Positions 22,414-31,387 of a stretch of DNA of 55,133 nucleotides are shown here, in pieces (position 1 is the stretch's first letter; every line of letters begins with the position of its first letter). The stretch is taken from the NCBI GenBank assembly GCA_023392285.1, contig JAEVZK010000081.1, positions 1 to 55,133 of the forward strand. Reading direction: 5' to 3'. Both the position numbers and the translations under genes were made by a program. The notes beneath the pieces were generated by a model, which was given only the letters and a program-made list of their open reading frames with translations, searched no databases and was not told the DNA's origin. The DNA is from Armatimonadota bacterium. Lineage in GTDB: Bacteria > Armatimonadota > Fimbriimonadia > Fimbriimonadales > Fimbriimonadaceae.

Positions 22414-23004
22414 CTAGTGGAGCTTGGCGAGTTTGGCGTCCTTAATCTTCAACGCCTTCGCAACATCGAACAGCGCCTGGTTTGTGATCCGGTGAAAATC
22501 GAGATCATCTTTCGGACTGAACTTCTTATCGATGTCGTTCATGACCGTTTCGTGGATGCCATGGGTCAGCGCCTTGTCGAGGAGCAACTCGACGTACACC
22601 GTGCCGTCCTTGTCCATTGCGGCCTTGATCATCGTCGTCATCAGTTCTGTACCTTTGAGAGTGGGGGATGGTAGTGCGACTTTGGCGGCGGTGGCGATTT
22701 TCACGGCGTCAGCCACGGCATAGTCAAAGATCGCGAGCCACTTGCCGACGCGCGCCTTCCCGTACTGCTTTGAGAGCTTTGCGACTTCAGCGTTTACGGT
22801 GGAAGCGCCGAGCATCGATGTAAGCGCTTTCGCCGACGAGAAGTGACCAACTCCTCCGCCTGCGGAGATAAAGGCGGATGTGACTGTAAGCGCGGGCGCT
22901 CCGGTGTAAGCTGGTCCGCCGTAGCGCGACATATCCATTTTCATGCCTTGGGCGGCAGCGAAGCCGGCCAAGGATAGGGCGAAACATGCAATAGCGACTT
23001 TCAT
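22414..23004 (-). CDS. Exported protein of unknown function
   Basis: A 196-aa protein with a signal peptide ending near residue 19 (GFAAAQG), a Met-rich start of the mature protein (MKMDMSRYGG) and a mostly helical body. The segment AYTGAPALTVTSAFISAGGG is Gly/Ala-rich. No family is recognised. The ATG has a strong GAGGAG Shine-Dalgarno. It forms a two-gene operon with the cytochrome-like gene and is divergent from the ArsR/SufR-like regulator at 23086, which probably controls it. Confidence 0.65.
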   Translation of the reverse strand: MKVAIACFALSLAGFAAAQGMKMDMSRYGGPAYTGAPALTVTSAFISAGGGVGHFSSAKALTSMLGASTVNAEVAKLSKQYGKARVGKWLAIFDYAVADAVKIATAAKVALPSPTLKGTELMTTMIKAAMDKDGTVYVELLLDKALTHGIHETVMNDIDKKFSPKDDLDFHRITNQALFDVAKALKIKDAKLAKLH

Positions 23005-23057
23005 CTAATCTCCTCATTTGGCGTCTTAACAAATGCGCCACAATTATTAAACCATAA

Positions 23058-23077
23058 AACACACAGAAACGTGTGTT
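23058..23077. promoter_or_regulatory. Candidate operator of the divergent regulator
   Basis: A perfect 7-bp inverted repeat AACACAC-N6-GTGTGTT sits 8 bp upstream of the regulator's ATG in the 81-bp divergent interval. A second, weaker pair (TGGCG-N13-CGCCA, about 23018-23040) lies nearer to the other gene. The position fits autoregulation by a dimeric winged-helix protein. Confidence 0.55.
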
Positions 23078-23085
23078 ATTTAGAA

Positions 23086-23691
23086 ATGAAATCCAGCAAA
23101 CTCCTTCGTCCAGCTCACCAAGCCATTATTCGTGTGCTTGAGCTGCGAGGTGCTTCCACAGTTGCGGAGGTGGCATCTGAGCTTGGCCAAACCCTCAACG
23201 GAGTGAGGGTTCACCTAAACACCATGGTGGAGATCGGGATCGTTAAGCGGCTCCCTCCCAGGAAAGGAGTTCGGAAGCCCCATCAGCTCTTCGGGCTCGC
23301 GGCCCCCTCCGCCGATGCTTACAAGACCTTCTTTTCTGCTCTTGCCGAGCCCCTCTCCCTGTCACTCTCGGCAATTGAATTGGAGGAGTTGTTCGAAAAA
23401 ACGGGCAAGGCGGCATCACAGCTAGGAGAAGGAGGATTCAGGGATCGGCTGTCGAAAGCGGCGGAGATCTTGACGGAAATGGGGGCGGAACTCGCCTCGA
23501 CCGAGGATGATGCGGGAGTCATGATCACTGGACGCGAGTGTCCGCTCAGGTCAGTCGTCGAGAAGTGTCCTGCCGCCTGTTCGACGATCGTTTCTCTCGT
23601 CTCGGAAACGGTGGGCGCGAAAGTAGAGAAGCGGTGCACTTACGAGCCCCATCCAAGATGTGGGCTCTATGTGCACCGCGTCGAGGATTGA
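23086..23691 (+). CDS. Winged-helix regulator with C-terminal Cys motif (COG2345/SufR-like)
   Basis: A 201-aa protein. The N-terminal wHTH (residues about 10-70, STVAEVASELGQTLNGVRVH) is ArsR/MarR-like. The C-terminus carries CPLRSVVEKCPAAC, then RC and PRCGLYVHRV, a Cys pattern like SufR and other Fe-S or metal-sensing regulators of this group. The start was set at ATG 23086 rather than GTG 23071, which lies inside the inverted repeat. It is divergent from the secreted protein and cytochrome-like genes. Fe-S binding is inferred. Confidence 0.8.
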   Translation: MKSSKLLRPAHQAIIRVLELRGASTVAEVASELGQTLNGVRVHLNTMVEIGIVKRLPPRKGVRKPHQLFGLAAPSADAYKTFFSALAEPLSLSLSAIELEELFEKTGKAASQLGEGGFRDRLSKAAEILTEMGAELASTEDDAGVMITGRECPLRSVVEKCPAACSTIVSLVSETVGAKVEKRCTYEPHPRCGLYVHRVED

Positions 23692-23693
23692 AG

Positions 23694-24488
23694 CTACTCT
23701 TCGGAGCCTTGTCCGCCAGCGAGCAACGCGAACTCCTTCACCGTGGAGTTGCCGTTCTCTTTCAGAAACTGGGCAACCGTTTGGTTCGGATCCTTGTAGT
23801 AGCCTTGCTCGTTCAGCACGACTCGCTTGACGGTTTCTTTGTTGACCCGGCCCTGAGCGATGTTCTTGGCGATGTTCTCGGGCTTGCCCTCATCGATCGC
23901 TCGCTTGGTCTCGACTTCGAGCTCCTTGTCGAGAAACTCTTGGGAGAGTTGGTCCTTAGAAACAACCTGCGTGTCCGGAAACGCGACGATCTGAATCGCA
24001 ACTTGCCTGAGCGCCTCGGGATCGCCACTTCCCACGACGATTGCCCCCTTGGAACCATCGTGGTGAATGTATGTTGCCACGGTGCCGCCACCTTCGCTTC
24101 GGAAGGTTTTGCCGACCTGTGCGTTTTCTCGGAACTTGGCCACCGCCTCAGCGGCAAATTGACTTAGATCCGCGTTAGCATCCTTTAGCAACGCATCCGC
24201 AGCGTTCTGCACGATTTCACCAAATCCTTCGTTTTTGGTTACGAAGTCGGTTTCGCTCTCTAGAACCACGCCCGCGACCTTGTCGCCTTCGCTGGCGATG
24301 GCGACTTTTGCCGCTCCGGTTGCTCGTCCAGCCTTTTTGCCAGCGACTGCCTTACCCTTTTCGCGAAGGATTTCTTTCGCTCGAGCCATGTCTCCGTCGG
24401 CTTCGATGAGCGCCTGCTTGCACTCGTTTACAGGAGCGTCGGTCTCCTGTCGGAGCTTCATCACTTCCTTTGCACTAAATTCTGCCAT
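23694..24488 (-). CDS. tsf: Elongation factor Ts
   Basis: The 264-aa guanine-nucleotide exchange factor for EF-Tu. The N-terminal UBA-like domain contains LRQETDAPVNECKQALIEADGD. The core includes ESETDFVTKNEGF, which contacts EF-Tu, and the C-terminus has DPNQTVAQFLKE. It is downstream of rpsB with a terminator-like hairpin between them, as in other bacteria. It converges on the regulator gene with 2 bp between stops. Confidence 0.97.
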   Translation of the reverse strand: MAEFSAKEVMKLRQETDAPVNECKQALIEADGDMARAKEILREKGKAVAGKKAGRATGAAKVAIASEGDKVAGVVLESETDFVTKNEGFGEIVQNAADALLKDANADLSQFAAEAVAKFRENAQVGKTFRSEGGGTVATYIHHDGSKGAIVVGSGDPEALRQVAIQIVAFPDTQVVSKDQLSQEFLDKELEVETKRAIDEGKPENIAKNIAQGRVNKETVKRVVLNEQGYYKDPNQTVAQFLKENGNSTVKEFALLAGGQGSEE

Positions 24489-24549
24489 TGTGTTTTCCTC
24501 TTGATTTCGTTTTGTTGTTAGGTGCCGATGCGATCGGCATACGTTGAAA

Positions 24550-24578
24550 AAGGGCGACCGATTGGTTCGGTCGCCCTT
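24550..24578 (-). terminator. Attenuator-like hairpin between rpsB and tsf
   Basis: A perfect 12-bp stem (AAGGGCGACCGA and its complement, 5-nt loop). In the minus-strand RNA it continues into five U (CCCUUUUUC). It is likely a partial terminator lowering tsf relative to rpsB, an arrangement also known in E. coli. Confidence 0.8.
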
Positions 24579-24597
24579 CTAAAAAAGGTGGACCGAA

Positions 24598-25410
24598 CTA
24601 TTCCTCGTCTGCGTCCGCGCCGAATGCCTTGCGAAGCTCTTCGTCGATGTATTGCGATGAACCATCTTCTTCGTCGCCAAGATCGCCAGATTCACTGATC
24701 GTTCCCTCGGTCATCGATTCGTCGAGAGGACGTGCTTCGAGAATTGTGTCGCTGACTTTCTGGGTGACCAATCGGATCGCGCGGATCGCGTCATCGTTAC
24801 CCGGAATGATCACGTCCGCCATGGAAGGATCGCAGTTTGTATCGACGACGGCCACAATTGGAATACCAAGCTTACGAGCCTCCGCGACTGCGATTGACTC
24901 CTTGTTGAGATCGATGATGAACATGATGGTGGGCATCGCGTGCATATTGCGAATGCCTTCCAAAAATCGGTTCAGCTCGTCTCGCTCCTTGCGGCGCATG
25001 AGAGCTTCCTTCTTCGGCAAGCGGTCGAGGTAACCCTCTGACTCCATGCGATCAAGTTCTTTCAGGCGATTCACGCGAAGTTGGATCGTCTTCCAGTTCG
25101 TCAGAAGCCCGCCGAGCCATCGCTCGCTGATCCAGTATTGGCCGCTTCGCTGTGCTGCTTCCTTGATCGCAGCTTGAGCTTGCTTCTTGGTGCCCACGAA
25201 AAGAACCGTGCCGCCATCCTCAACGACCTTGTGGATGTAGTTCAGGGCATCCTCGAACATTTTGATCGTCTGGTGAAGATCAATAATGTAGATGCCGTTG
25301 CGAGCGCCGTAAATATACGGCTTCATCTTGGGGTTCCATCGTCGAGTCTGGTGTCCAAAATGGACGCCGGACTCGAGCAGTTCCTTCATGCTAAGTGGTG
25401 CTGCTGCCAT
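24598..25410 (-). CDS. rpsB: 30S ribosomal protein S2
   Basis: A 270-aa S2. The start was set at the ATG at 25410, giving MAAAPLSMKELLESGVHFGH; a longer open frame runs through the promoter region and is not real. Conserved blocks are VHFGHQTRRWNPKM, GTKKQAQAAIKEAA, RWLGGLLTNWKTI and PGNDDAIRAIRL. The C-terminal extension (EESGDLGDEEDGSSQ-type) is acidic. It is the first gene of the rpsB-tsf unit. Confidence 0.97.
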   Translation of the reverse strand: MAAAPLSMKELLESGVHFGHQTRRWNPKMKPYIYGARNGIYIIDLHQTIKMFEDALNYIHKVVEDGGTVLFVGTKKQAQAAIKEAAQRSGQYWISERWLGGLLTNWKTIQLRVNRLKELDRMESEGYLDRLPKKEALMRRKERDELNRFLEGIRNMHAMPTIMFIIDLNKESIAVAEARKLGIPIVAVVDTNCDPSMADVIIPGNDDAIRAIRLVTQKVSDTILEARPLDESMTEGTISESGDLGDEEDGSSQYIDEELRKAFGADADEE

Positions 25411-25509
25411 GTTTCTCCAGGTTTTTCCTCCGAGGCGGCCAAGTCTCGCGAACGCCCCAAAGGGGACCCGGACGCGCAGCCGATCTCGTGTGTAGTATTT
25501 GCGAAAGAA

Positions 25510-25515
25510 ATTATA
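25510..25515 (-). promoter_or_regulatory. rpsB: rpsB promoter -10 box
   Basis: A perfect TATAAT on the minus strand about 100 bp upstream of the rpsB ATG, implying a leader of roughly 95 nt. The -35 17 bp upstream (TAGGTC) is weak. The leader contains a CCCC/GGGG small hairpin and might host S2 autoregulation, but no known S2 mRNA motif was recognised. Confidence 0.6.
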
Positions 25516-25569
25516 CCTTGGCGGTACCTGAAGACCTACGCCTTGTTCAATCGGCCTTACACTTGCATT

Positions 25570-25806
25570 ATGTTTGCGACGAATCTGATTGTTGCCTCTT
25601 CGGCAATCATCGCGTTTGGGCTCTTTGTCGTGGTCCCGGTGGTGGCGCTCTTCACGCAACATCAGCGCAGAATGGCGTCTATTTTGCACGGCAGCGGTGA
25701 AGCTGAGAAAGAACTGGTTGCGGAAATACGTGCCCTGAGAAGGGAAGTAGCGGACCTCCGCCAAGAAGTTCGAGCGCTTCCCGCCGGGCGCTCAACGCTG
25801 CCATAA
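25570..25806 (+). CDS. Small membrane protein with coiled coil, paralogue of 6599-6865
   Basis: A 78-aa protein beginning at the ATG at 25570, with one transmembrane helix (about residues 5-28), then a basic stretch (TQHQRRMASIL) and a coiled coil (EIRALRREVADLRQEVRAL). It closely parallels the small protein upstream of rpoB in size, order of elements and the core V-A-L-F-T-Q-H-Q-R-R-M-A. The function is unknown. It is divergent from rpsB, and its 5' region overlaps the rpsB promoter. Confidence 0.6.
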   Translation: MFATNLIVASSAIIAFGLFVVVPVVALFTQHQRRMASILHGSGEAEKELVAEIRALRREVADLRQEVRALPAGRSTLP

Positions 25807-25873
25807 CTTTTGCCAGGTTTATCCCCCAATCGTGTGGGTCCTTAAGCCGGTCACCCGACATTAAAGATGGGAT

Positions 25874-27367
25874 ATGCGGACAAGCGACGGTTTAATGGTA
25901 AGCGCAATCGTCGCGCTCAGTGTGGCTTTGCTGGTGGCGACCGGCCTTTTTGCTCCCACTTTTGCGTTTTGGATGAGCCTTGCCACGCTCTCATGGGGAG
26001 CTTATTTCTTACGCCGCATGTTTCAGCAGGTCGCGTCGTTGTCGCGGCAGGTGGAGGCGGATCGGCAGACGTTCCGATTACTCGATCGGGGGGATGTGAT
26101 GATCGCAGCCTCCGACGCGTCTGGAACGATCATCGACATCAATGAGTCTGCTCGCTCCGGATTGGGACTGAAACGCGGGGAGAACCTCTGGCTGCGCTTC
26201 CCGGATTCATCTATCGGGCAAGCGAAGAGCAGGGTCTTATCATTTCTGCGAGACGGAGAGCCCAGATTTTGCCAGTTGGAATTTGAGTCCATCCGGGACG
26301 GCCATGGCAAAACCGTCGGTTACCTGATGATCGGCCAAGACATCACGGAGCGAAGAGCGCGAGATGAAGCCCTGCTGGAGAAGCAGCAGTTCATTGAATC
26401 CGTTGCGCAGAACAGTCCAACGTTCTTTTACACGTACGATCTTGAGACGAAATCCATCTTGTACTGTAATCGCTGCTTCTTGGCTTCCTTAGGCTTTGCA
26501 GCAGATCCTGCAGAAATCGGCGAGGATCCTCTTCCAAAGCTCATCCACCCAGAGGATTTGGATGTCCACTTCAACCGGTTACAGCGATGCAAGCATCTGG
26601 GCGACGGCGAAGTGTGTGAGACAGAAATCCGTTTCATCAATTCGTCAGGAGAAGTTCGCTGGATATTTTCCCGCGATGTGGTCTTCAAGCGAGAGAATGG
26701 TCGTCCGCGACAGATCCTTGTGAATCTTGTCGACATCACCGACCGAAAGAGACTGGATGATCAACTCGAACTTCAAGTGCTGGAAATTCAGGATGCCAAT
26801 TTGGCTCTGCAAATCCAAACCGGAGCTCTCGAAGAGGCCAATCACAAGTTGGAGGCATTAGCGTACCAAGACGGCCTTACCGAGATCGCCAATCACCGAT
26901 ACTTCCAAGAAGAGCTCTCGAGGGAAGTGGAACGGGCTATCGAGCAGAATCACCCACTTTCCGTTGTGATTTTGGATGTGGATCATTTCAAGCTGTACAA
27001 CGACACTTACGGGCATCCTTCGGGCGATATCGTGCTAAGAAAGATTGCCTCGATCCTTAGAACTTGCTGCCCCCTGGGATGCTTGACGGCCCGATACGGA
27101 GGGGAAGAATATGCTCTCGTTTGTCCCAACTTCGACAGCGAAAAGGCGAGCGAACTCTCAGAACGCATTCGCACCCAGGTCGCAGCGACTCCGTGGCCCG
27201 AACGAGGCGTCACTGTCAGCGTTGGATTCGCGACCCTTTGCGGCGAGAAGCTGAGCGCCTCAAAAATCGTTGGCCAAGCCGACGCTGCGCTCTATGTCTC
27301 CAAATCGCGAGGCCGTAACATCGTCACAGGCTACTCGGAAGCTCGGAAGTACAAGCTGGCGAGCTGA
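25874..27367 (+). CDS. Membrane-anchored PAS-PAS-GGDEF protein (diguanylate cyclase)
   Basis: A 497-aa signalling protein. Two N-terminal transmembrane segments (about 8-28 and 30-46) are followed by PAS 1 (about 70-160, ending IGQDITERRA), PAS 2 with PAC (about 165-300, ending LVDITDRKR), a coiled-coil linker, and a GGDEF domain. The active-site motif GGEEY is intact; the metal Asp is in ILDVDHFKLYNDTYGH. The inhibitory I-site RxxD is absent ahead of GGEEY, so product inhibition is probably missing. It makes c-di-GMP in response to a PAS-sensed cue. Confidence 0.92.
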   Translation: MRTSDGLMVSAIVALSVALLVATGLFAPTFAFWMSLATLSWGAYFLRRMFQQVASLSRQVEADRQTFRLLDRGDVMIAASDASGTIIDINESARSGLGLKRGENLWLRFPDSSIGQAKSRVLSFLRDGEPRFCQLEFESIRDGHGKTVGYLMIGQDITERRARDEALLEKQQFIESVAQNSPTFFYTYDLETKSILYCNRCFLASLGFAADPAEIGEDPLPKLIHPEDLDVHFNRLQRCKHLGDGEVCETEIRFINSSGEVRWIFSRDVVFKRENGRPRQILVNLVDITDRKRLDDQLELQVLEIQDANLALQIQTGALEEANHKLEALAYQDGLTEIANHRYFQEELSREVERAIEQNHPLSVVILDVDHFKLYNDTYGHPSGDIVLRKIASILRTCCPLGCLTARYGGEEYALVCPNFDSEKASELSERIRTQVAATPWPERGVTVSVGFATLCGEKLSASKIVGQADAALYVSKSRGRNIVTGYSEARKYKLAS

Positions 27368-27369
27368 AC

Positions 27370-30186
27370 CTATTTGGCGAGCTCGCGCAGCTTGGCCCGT
27401 GCTTCCTTCTGCAGGGCCCCGTATTTGGCCCAATCTCCCTGCTTAAGTGCCGCATCGGCTTGATCCATAAGTTCAAGAGCTTTGCGAATGCCCGGCAGGT
27501 AAGTTTTCGTATCGGGATTTATCTCTGGAGCCGGTTGGGTGTTGTCGCCGCCCGTCTTTGGAGCGACAACGGCTCCCTCCCCATCTCCGAACAAGTTCTT
27601 AAGCGCCTCGGAGTAGGTGTCTCCAATTTCCACACGGCCATTGAGGGCAAGCACCACTTTCTTAAGTCGAGGCATCGCCTGCAAATTCGAGGTTCGGCTC
27701 GTCGGGAACAGAGACTCCGCGTACATGACGCTGTTCCCGAAAGGAATCACCAGCAAGTTCCCGATCAATACGTCGGTTTGGCCGCCGCCACGAAGCTGCA
27801 GTTTGGCCGCGTTAACCTTCGGATCGCTGTTGATGGTTGTCTCCATCTGCTCCGAGCCAGCTACGTTCGCTCCCTTGGAGAAGTTGTACAGCACGAGCTC
27901 GCCGTAGCGGTCGGTGTCACAGTGGGCGGCAAGCCAGCCGCTCATGTTCGGCTTCTCACGCGGAGTAAAGGGCAGCATCAGAACGAAGCCGTCCTTTTCC
28001 TCTTGAGGAAGGCGCATCTGAACGTAGTATGGGGGAACTGAGGCCTCCTGACCGCCTGCGCCAATTTGCTGAGGAAGCGACCAGGCATCATTGTTGTTCA
28101 AGAAAGTGGTCGAATCGGTGACGTGATACTGAGTCAAGGCTGCCGCTTGAAGTTGAAACATATCTTCCGGATAGCGAAAATGGTCTCGCAACCCAGCCGG
28201 TAGTTCGGCAACGGGCCTGAGCAAGCCTGGATAAATCGCAGCATAGGTTGCGGCGATCGGCTCGTCCGGCTCAATCAGGTAAGCCTTTGTGTCACCCGAA
28301 TACGCGTCGATGACAATCTTGACGGGATTTCGGATGTAGTTGAGCTGTGAATAGCCATCGCCGACTCTCGCGCTGTAGGGCAGCTGGTCAGTGGTGGTGT
28401 ATGCGTCTTGAATCCAGTAGATTTTTCCATTGAGCAGGACGATATAAGGATCGTTGTCCAGCTTTAGAAATGGGAAAAGCTTATGGCAGCGGTCAACGAC
28501 GCCCCGGTGAAGCAGGAGTCTCGTTTGGGCACTGATGTTGTTACTCACGAGCAGATTGCCATCGCCCAATGTGATGCTGATCGCCAGCCGTCGAAAGAAT
28601 CCGCCGATCGAGATGCCGCCGTCTCCAGTCCAGGTGTTCGTTTTCTCCCCGGCCTGTGCGGGATAGTCGAACTCCGGCTGATTTGAGCGAACCAGCACGT
28701 AAGCATTCTCGCTGCCGGTGATCTTACGATCATCGGTAAAGTAGATTCTGGGTTCCGTCAATGCAGGAGCATGGTTGGCGACAGGCGGAATATCTCGGAT
28801 TAAGAACGTCGGTTCTCCATCGGGTGACGCCGAATTCACCGAAGTCATCACCACTCCAAATCCGTGGGTGTACTGCAGCTTCTCATTGAGCCACGTGCGG
28901 GCGGTGTCGCTCAGCCCGTCCAGCCTCAGATCACGCGGGGCGAGCATGACCATTTTTTGTTTCCCGTCGACCATGTAGCGATCGATATCGACATCATTGA
29001 AGGAGTAGTAGGGCTTCAAACCCTGAAGCACTTCAATCGAAGATCGGACGATTTCGGGATCCCAAAGGCGCATATTTTCCAGCGTGACCTGCGACTTTGC
29101 GATTTCTTCTCGGGTCGGGGTTTGCTGGACTGGCATGTCACGAACTTCGATCGAATCGAGCCCGAAGGCATAACGAGTCATTTCAATGGCACGGTTCGCG
29201 AAAGGACCTTCTACTCGCAGCTTGTTAGGTTCTACCGAGACCCGCTGGATCAGCTCCGGAACGACCACCACGCCTAAAATTCCTAAAACGGCGACAGCGG
29301 CAGCGGTTCGGCCTAGCCAAACGATGATCCGCGGAACGCGGCAGAGAGCAAGTGCTGCCAATGCGGCCAACCCAACGAGAATGGCAGTGACTTTCTGCAT
29401 GTTCATCGCCACGCTTGCCGCGTAACCCGCCCCCGTAAACTGCTGTCCATCGACAAGGCCGTACTGGTAGGTCTTGAGGTAAAGCACCGATCCAAACGCA
29501 AGGGCAGTGATGCCGATCAGGACCGCAATATGGGACCTCATCTGCGGGCGTCCAAGTTCGATCTTTCCGATGGCCGCCAAACTCTGCAGGAGGATGTACA
29601 AACCAATGGTGAGAAGAGTTACGAGGAAAAACAAACCAAACAGGTAGTTGGCGATCGCTCGGTACCACGGCAGCGTGAACACGAAGAAGGAAAGATCGAG
29701 GTGGAACATCGGATCTGTCTTTCCAAAGGCGTGGGAGTGTCGAGCCGCGAGAAAGGTCAACCACTCATTGGAAAACGCTTCGCCACTGAAAAACGCGAAA
29801 ATGGGTGAGGCGACCCGCACAAGAGTGAGTCCCCGATTTTGGATGAAGTGGATCGCATTCGAGACAATCAGTTGCCCGCCTGAGCTTGGCTTCTCCAAAT
29901 AGATAAGGCTGATTTTCAAGGCTTTGGCAAGGGAGAAATAGAGAAGAGCCCAAGAAGCAAAGAATGCCGGCACGAACAGCAGGCCTCGTGTCTGATAGCC
30001 TTTGACGAACACCTGAGGCTGGCGCACGTCTTCCGAGAACCATAGGAAGTCGACGTACGGCTGAATCAGTGCGAAGAGAACGGCAATGAAAACCAGCAGT
30101 CCAACGATGAGGCCCCCCACACGCACCATGCGCCGAGCCGCTTTCGGATCGATCTCCGGCATTTGAAAGTCGCCAATGTGAGCCAT
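27370..30186 (-). CDS. UPF0182 family large membrane protein
   Basis: A 938-aa protein of the UPF0182 (COG1615) family. The N-terminal 300 residues contain about seven transmembrane helices. The rest is a large extracytoplasmic domain with family-typical sequence (WPEIVRSSIEVLQGLKPYYSF-like, FNDVDIDRY, VRIVIDAYSG-like). The function is unknown throughout the family. The C-terminal helical tail (ALELMDQADAALKQGDWAKY) resembles the end of other members. It lies 16 bp downstream of the AcuC-like gene on the same strand. Confidence 0.92.
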   Translation of the reverse strand: MAHIGDFQMPEIDPKAARRMVRVGGLIVGLLVFIAVLFALIQPYVDFLWFSEDVRQPQVFVKGYQTRGLLFVPAFFASWALLYFSLAKALKISLIYLEKPSSGGQLIVSNAIHFIQNRGLTLVRVASPIFAFFSGEAFSNEWLTFLAARHSHAFGKTDPMFHLDLSFFVFTLPWYRAIANYLFGLFFLVTLLTIGLYILLQSLAAIGKIELGRPQMRSHIAVLIGITALAFGSVLYLKTYQYGLVDGQQFTGAGYAASVAMNMQKVTAILVGLAALAALALCRVPRIIVWLGRTAAAVAVLGILGVVVVPELIQRVSVEPNKLRVEGPFANRAIEMTRYAFGLDSIEVRDMPVQQTPTREEIAKSQVTLENMRLWDPEIVRSSIEVLQGLKPYYSFNDVDIDRYMVDGKQKMVMLAPRDLRLDGLSDTARTWLNEKLQYTHGFGVVMTSVNSASPDGEPTFLIRDIPPVANHAPALTEPRIYFTDDRKITGSENAYVLVRSNQPEFDYPAQAGEKTNTWTGDGGISIGGFFRRLAISITLGDGNLLVSNNISAQTRLLLHRGVVDRCHKLFPFLKLDNDPYIVLLNGKIYWIQDAYTTTDQLPYSARVGDGYSQLNYIRNPVKIVIDAYSGDTKAYLIEPDEPIAATYAAIYPGLLRPVAELPAGLRDHFRYPEDMFQLQAAALTQYHVTDSTTFLNNNDAWSLPQQIGAGGQEASVPPYYVQMRLPQEEKDGFVLMLPFTPREKPNMSGWLAAHCDTDRYGELVLYNFSKGANVAGSEQMETTINSDPKVNAAKLQLRGGGQTDVLIGNLLVIPFGNSVMYAESLFPTSRTSNLQAMPRLKKVVLALNGRVEIGDTYSEALKNLFGDGEGAVVAPKTGGDNTQPAPEINPDTKTYLPGIRKALELMDQADAALKQGDWAKYGALQKEARAKLRELAK

Positions 30187-30202
30187 AACCGTTAGATACG
30201 TG

Positions 30203-31387
30203 CTAGCCGGCGCTTCGGTTTAGGTGCTTCAAATGGTGATCCCCGATGTACTCGGTCACCAGCTTGGCGTAGCTCCTGCCCACGTTCGCCTGTTCCGTCA
30301 TATTTTCATCGAGAAACGTTGGAGTTTTCCACTTGCTCGCCATCGGCTCAGGAACGTACCGAGGGACCTCTTGGCGGTTAAGCGCCAGACATGCCGCCGC
30401 CCACATTCGGGGCACAGTCGTAATGTCATAGCCACCACCACCGAGCGCCACGATTGGAATATTTAGATCGCGAACGCTCTCGACCGCTCCAAGCCAGTTC
30501 GCCGCATCATTACGGAGGTGCGCCAGTGGGTCCAGGTAATGGCTGTCTGCTCCCATCTGAAGCACAATCGCTCCCGGGTTGAAAAGCTCTAGGGCCGGAA
30601 TGATCGTGTTCCGAAACGTCTCGAGCCAGACGTCGCCAGTCGTCCGATCCAAGATCGGTACGTTCAGAGAGGTGAAATCCGCTCCCGATTCGTCCACGGC
30701 ACCGGTGCCTGGCCAAAGCGATCGTGGATCCTCATGGATCGAGCAGGTAAGCACCCGAGGGTCATCGTAGTACATCCACTGAACGCCATCCCCGTGATGC
30801 ACGTCGATGTCCACATACGCTACGCGGTCGTACTTTTCCAGCAAGATGTCGCACGCGATGGCGCAGTCATTGAAGATACAAAAGCCCGCCGCCTTGCTCC
30901 GAAGCGCGTGATGGAGTCCGCCGCCGATGCTGTAAGCCAGCGCTTCTCCGGAAGCTACGCACCGCGCTGCGGCAGCCGTCCCTGCACAGTAGGCAAGCGA
31001 GGCAGTGTACATTGCCGGAAAAGCTGGGACGTCGAGCGTGCCGAACCCAAAGCTGTATGCCTCTTCGAACTGCTCGTCCATATACTCCTTACGCGGAATT
31101 TCGCTGTACTTGCGTATCGCGTCCACATAGTCTTCCGCATGCACGCGCAGAACGTCCTCCACGTTGCCCGGCCCCGGATCAATGGGATCGAAAACCCGGA
31201 GTGCAGTTAATATCGTGCTCAGGCGCTGGAGTCGTTCAGGAAGCAGCGGATGGGCAGGACCGAAATTGTAGTCCATCACCCGCCGATCGTAGAAGTAGTT
31301 CGGAAGAACGCCCCTTAGGCTTTCTTCCGGCTCATCTCCTCGATCATGTCCATCTGCATTTGCTGAATCTCGAGGAGGTGTTTCCAT
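30203..31387 (-). CDS. Histone-deacetylase-family protein (AcuC-like)
   Basis: A class I/II-type Zn deacetylase of the arginase/HDAC fold, possibly reversing acetylation of proteins such as acetyl-CoA synthetase. Motifs: GGGLHHALRSKAAGFCIFND, VDIDVHHGDGVQ (zinc Asp and His), MGADSHYLDPL and ALGGGGYD. The start is uncertain: the first ATG (31387) overlaps the upstream DUF1003 gene by 73 bp, and an ATG at 31276 would lose part of the conserved N-terminal strand (YFYDRRVMDYNFG). The longer form is listed for that reason. Confidence 0.85.
   Translation of the reverse strand: METPPRDSANADGHDRGDEPEESLRGVLPNYFYDRRVMDYNFGPAHPLLPERLQRLSTILTALRVFDPIDPGPGNVEDVLRVHAEDYVDAIRKYSEIPRKEYMDEQFEEAYSFGFGTLDVPAFPAMYTASLAYCAGTAAAARCVASGEALAYSIGGGLHHALRSKAAGFCIFNDCAIACDILLEKYDRVAYVDIDVHHGDGVQWMYYDDPRVLTCSIHEDPRSLWPGTGAVDESGADFTSLNVPILDRTTGDVWLETFRNTIIPALELFNPGAIVLQMGADSHYLDPLAHLRNDAANWLGAVESVRDLNIPIVALGGGGYDITTVPRMWAAACLALNRQEVPRYVPEPMASKWKTPTFLDENMTEQANVGRSYAKLVTEYIGDHHLKHLNRSAG

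Noticed and set aside
25411..25764. N-terminal extension of rpsB
   Set aside because: It covers the TATAAT promoter and is basic low-complexity. S2 begins normally at 25410.
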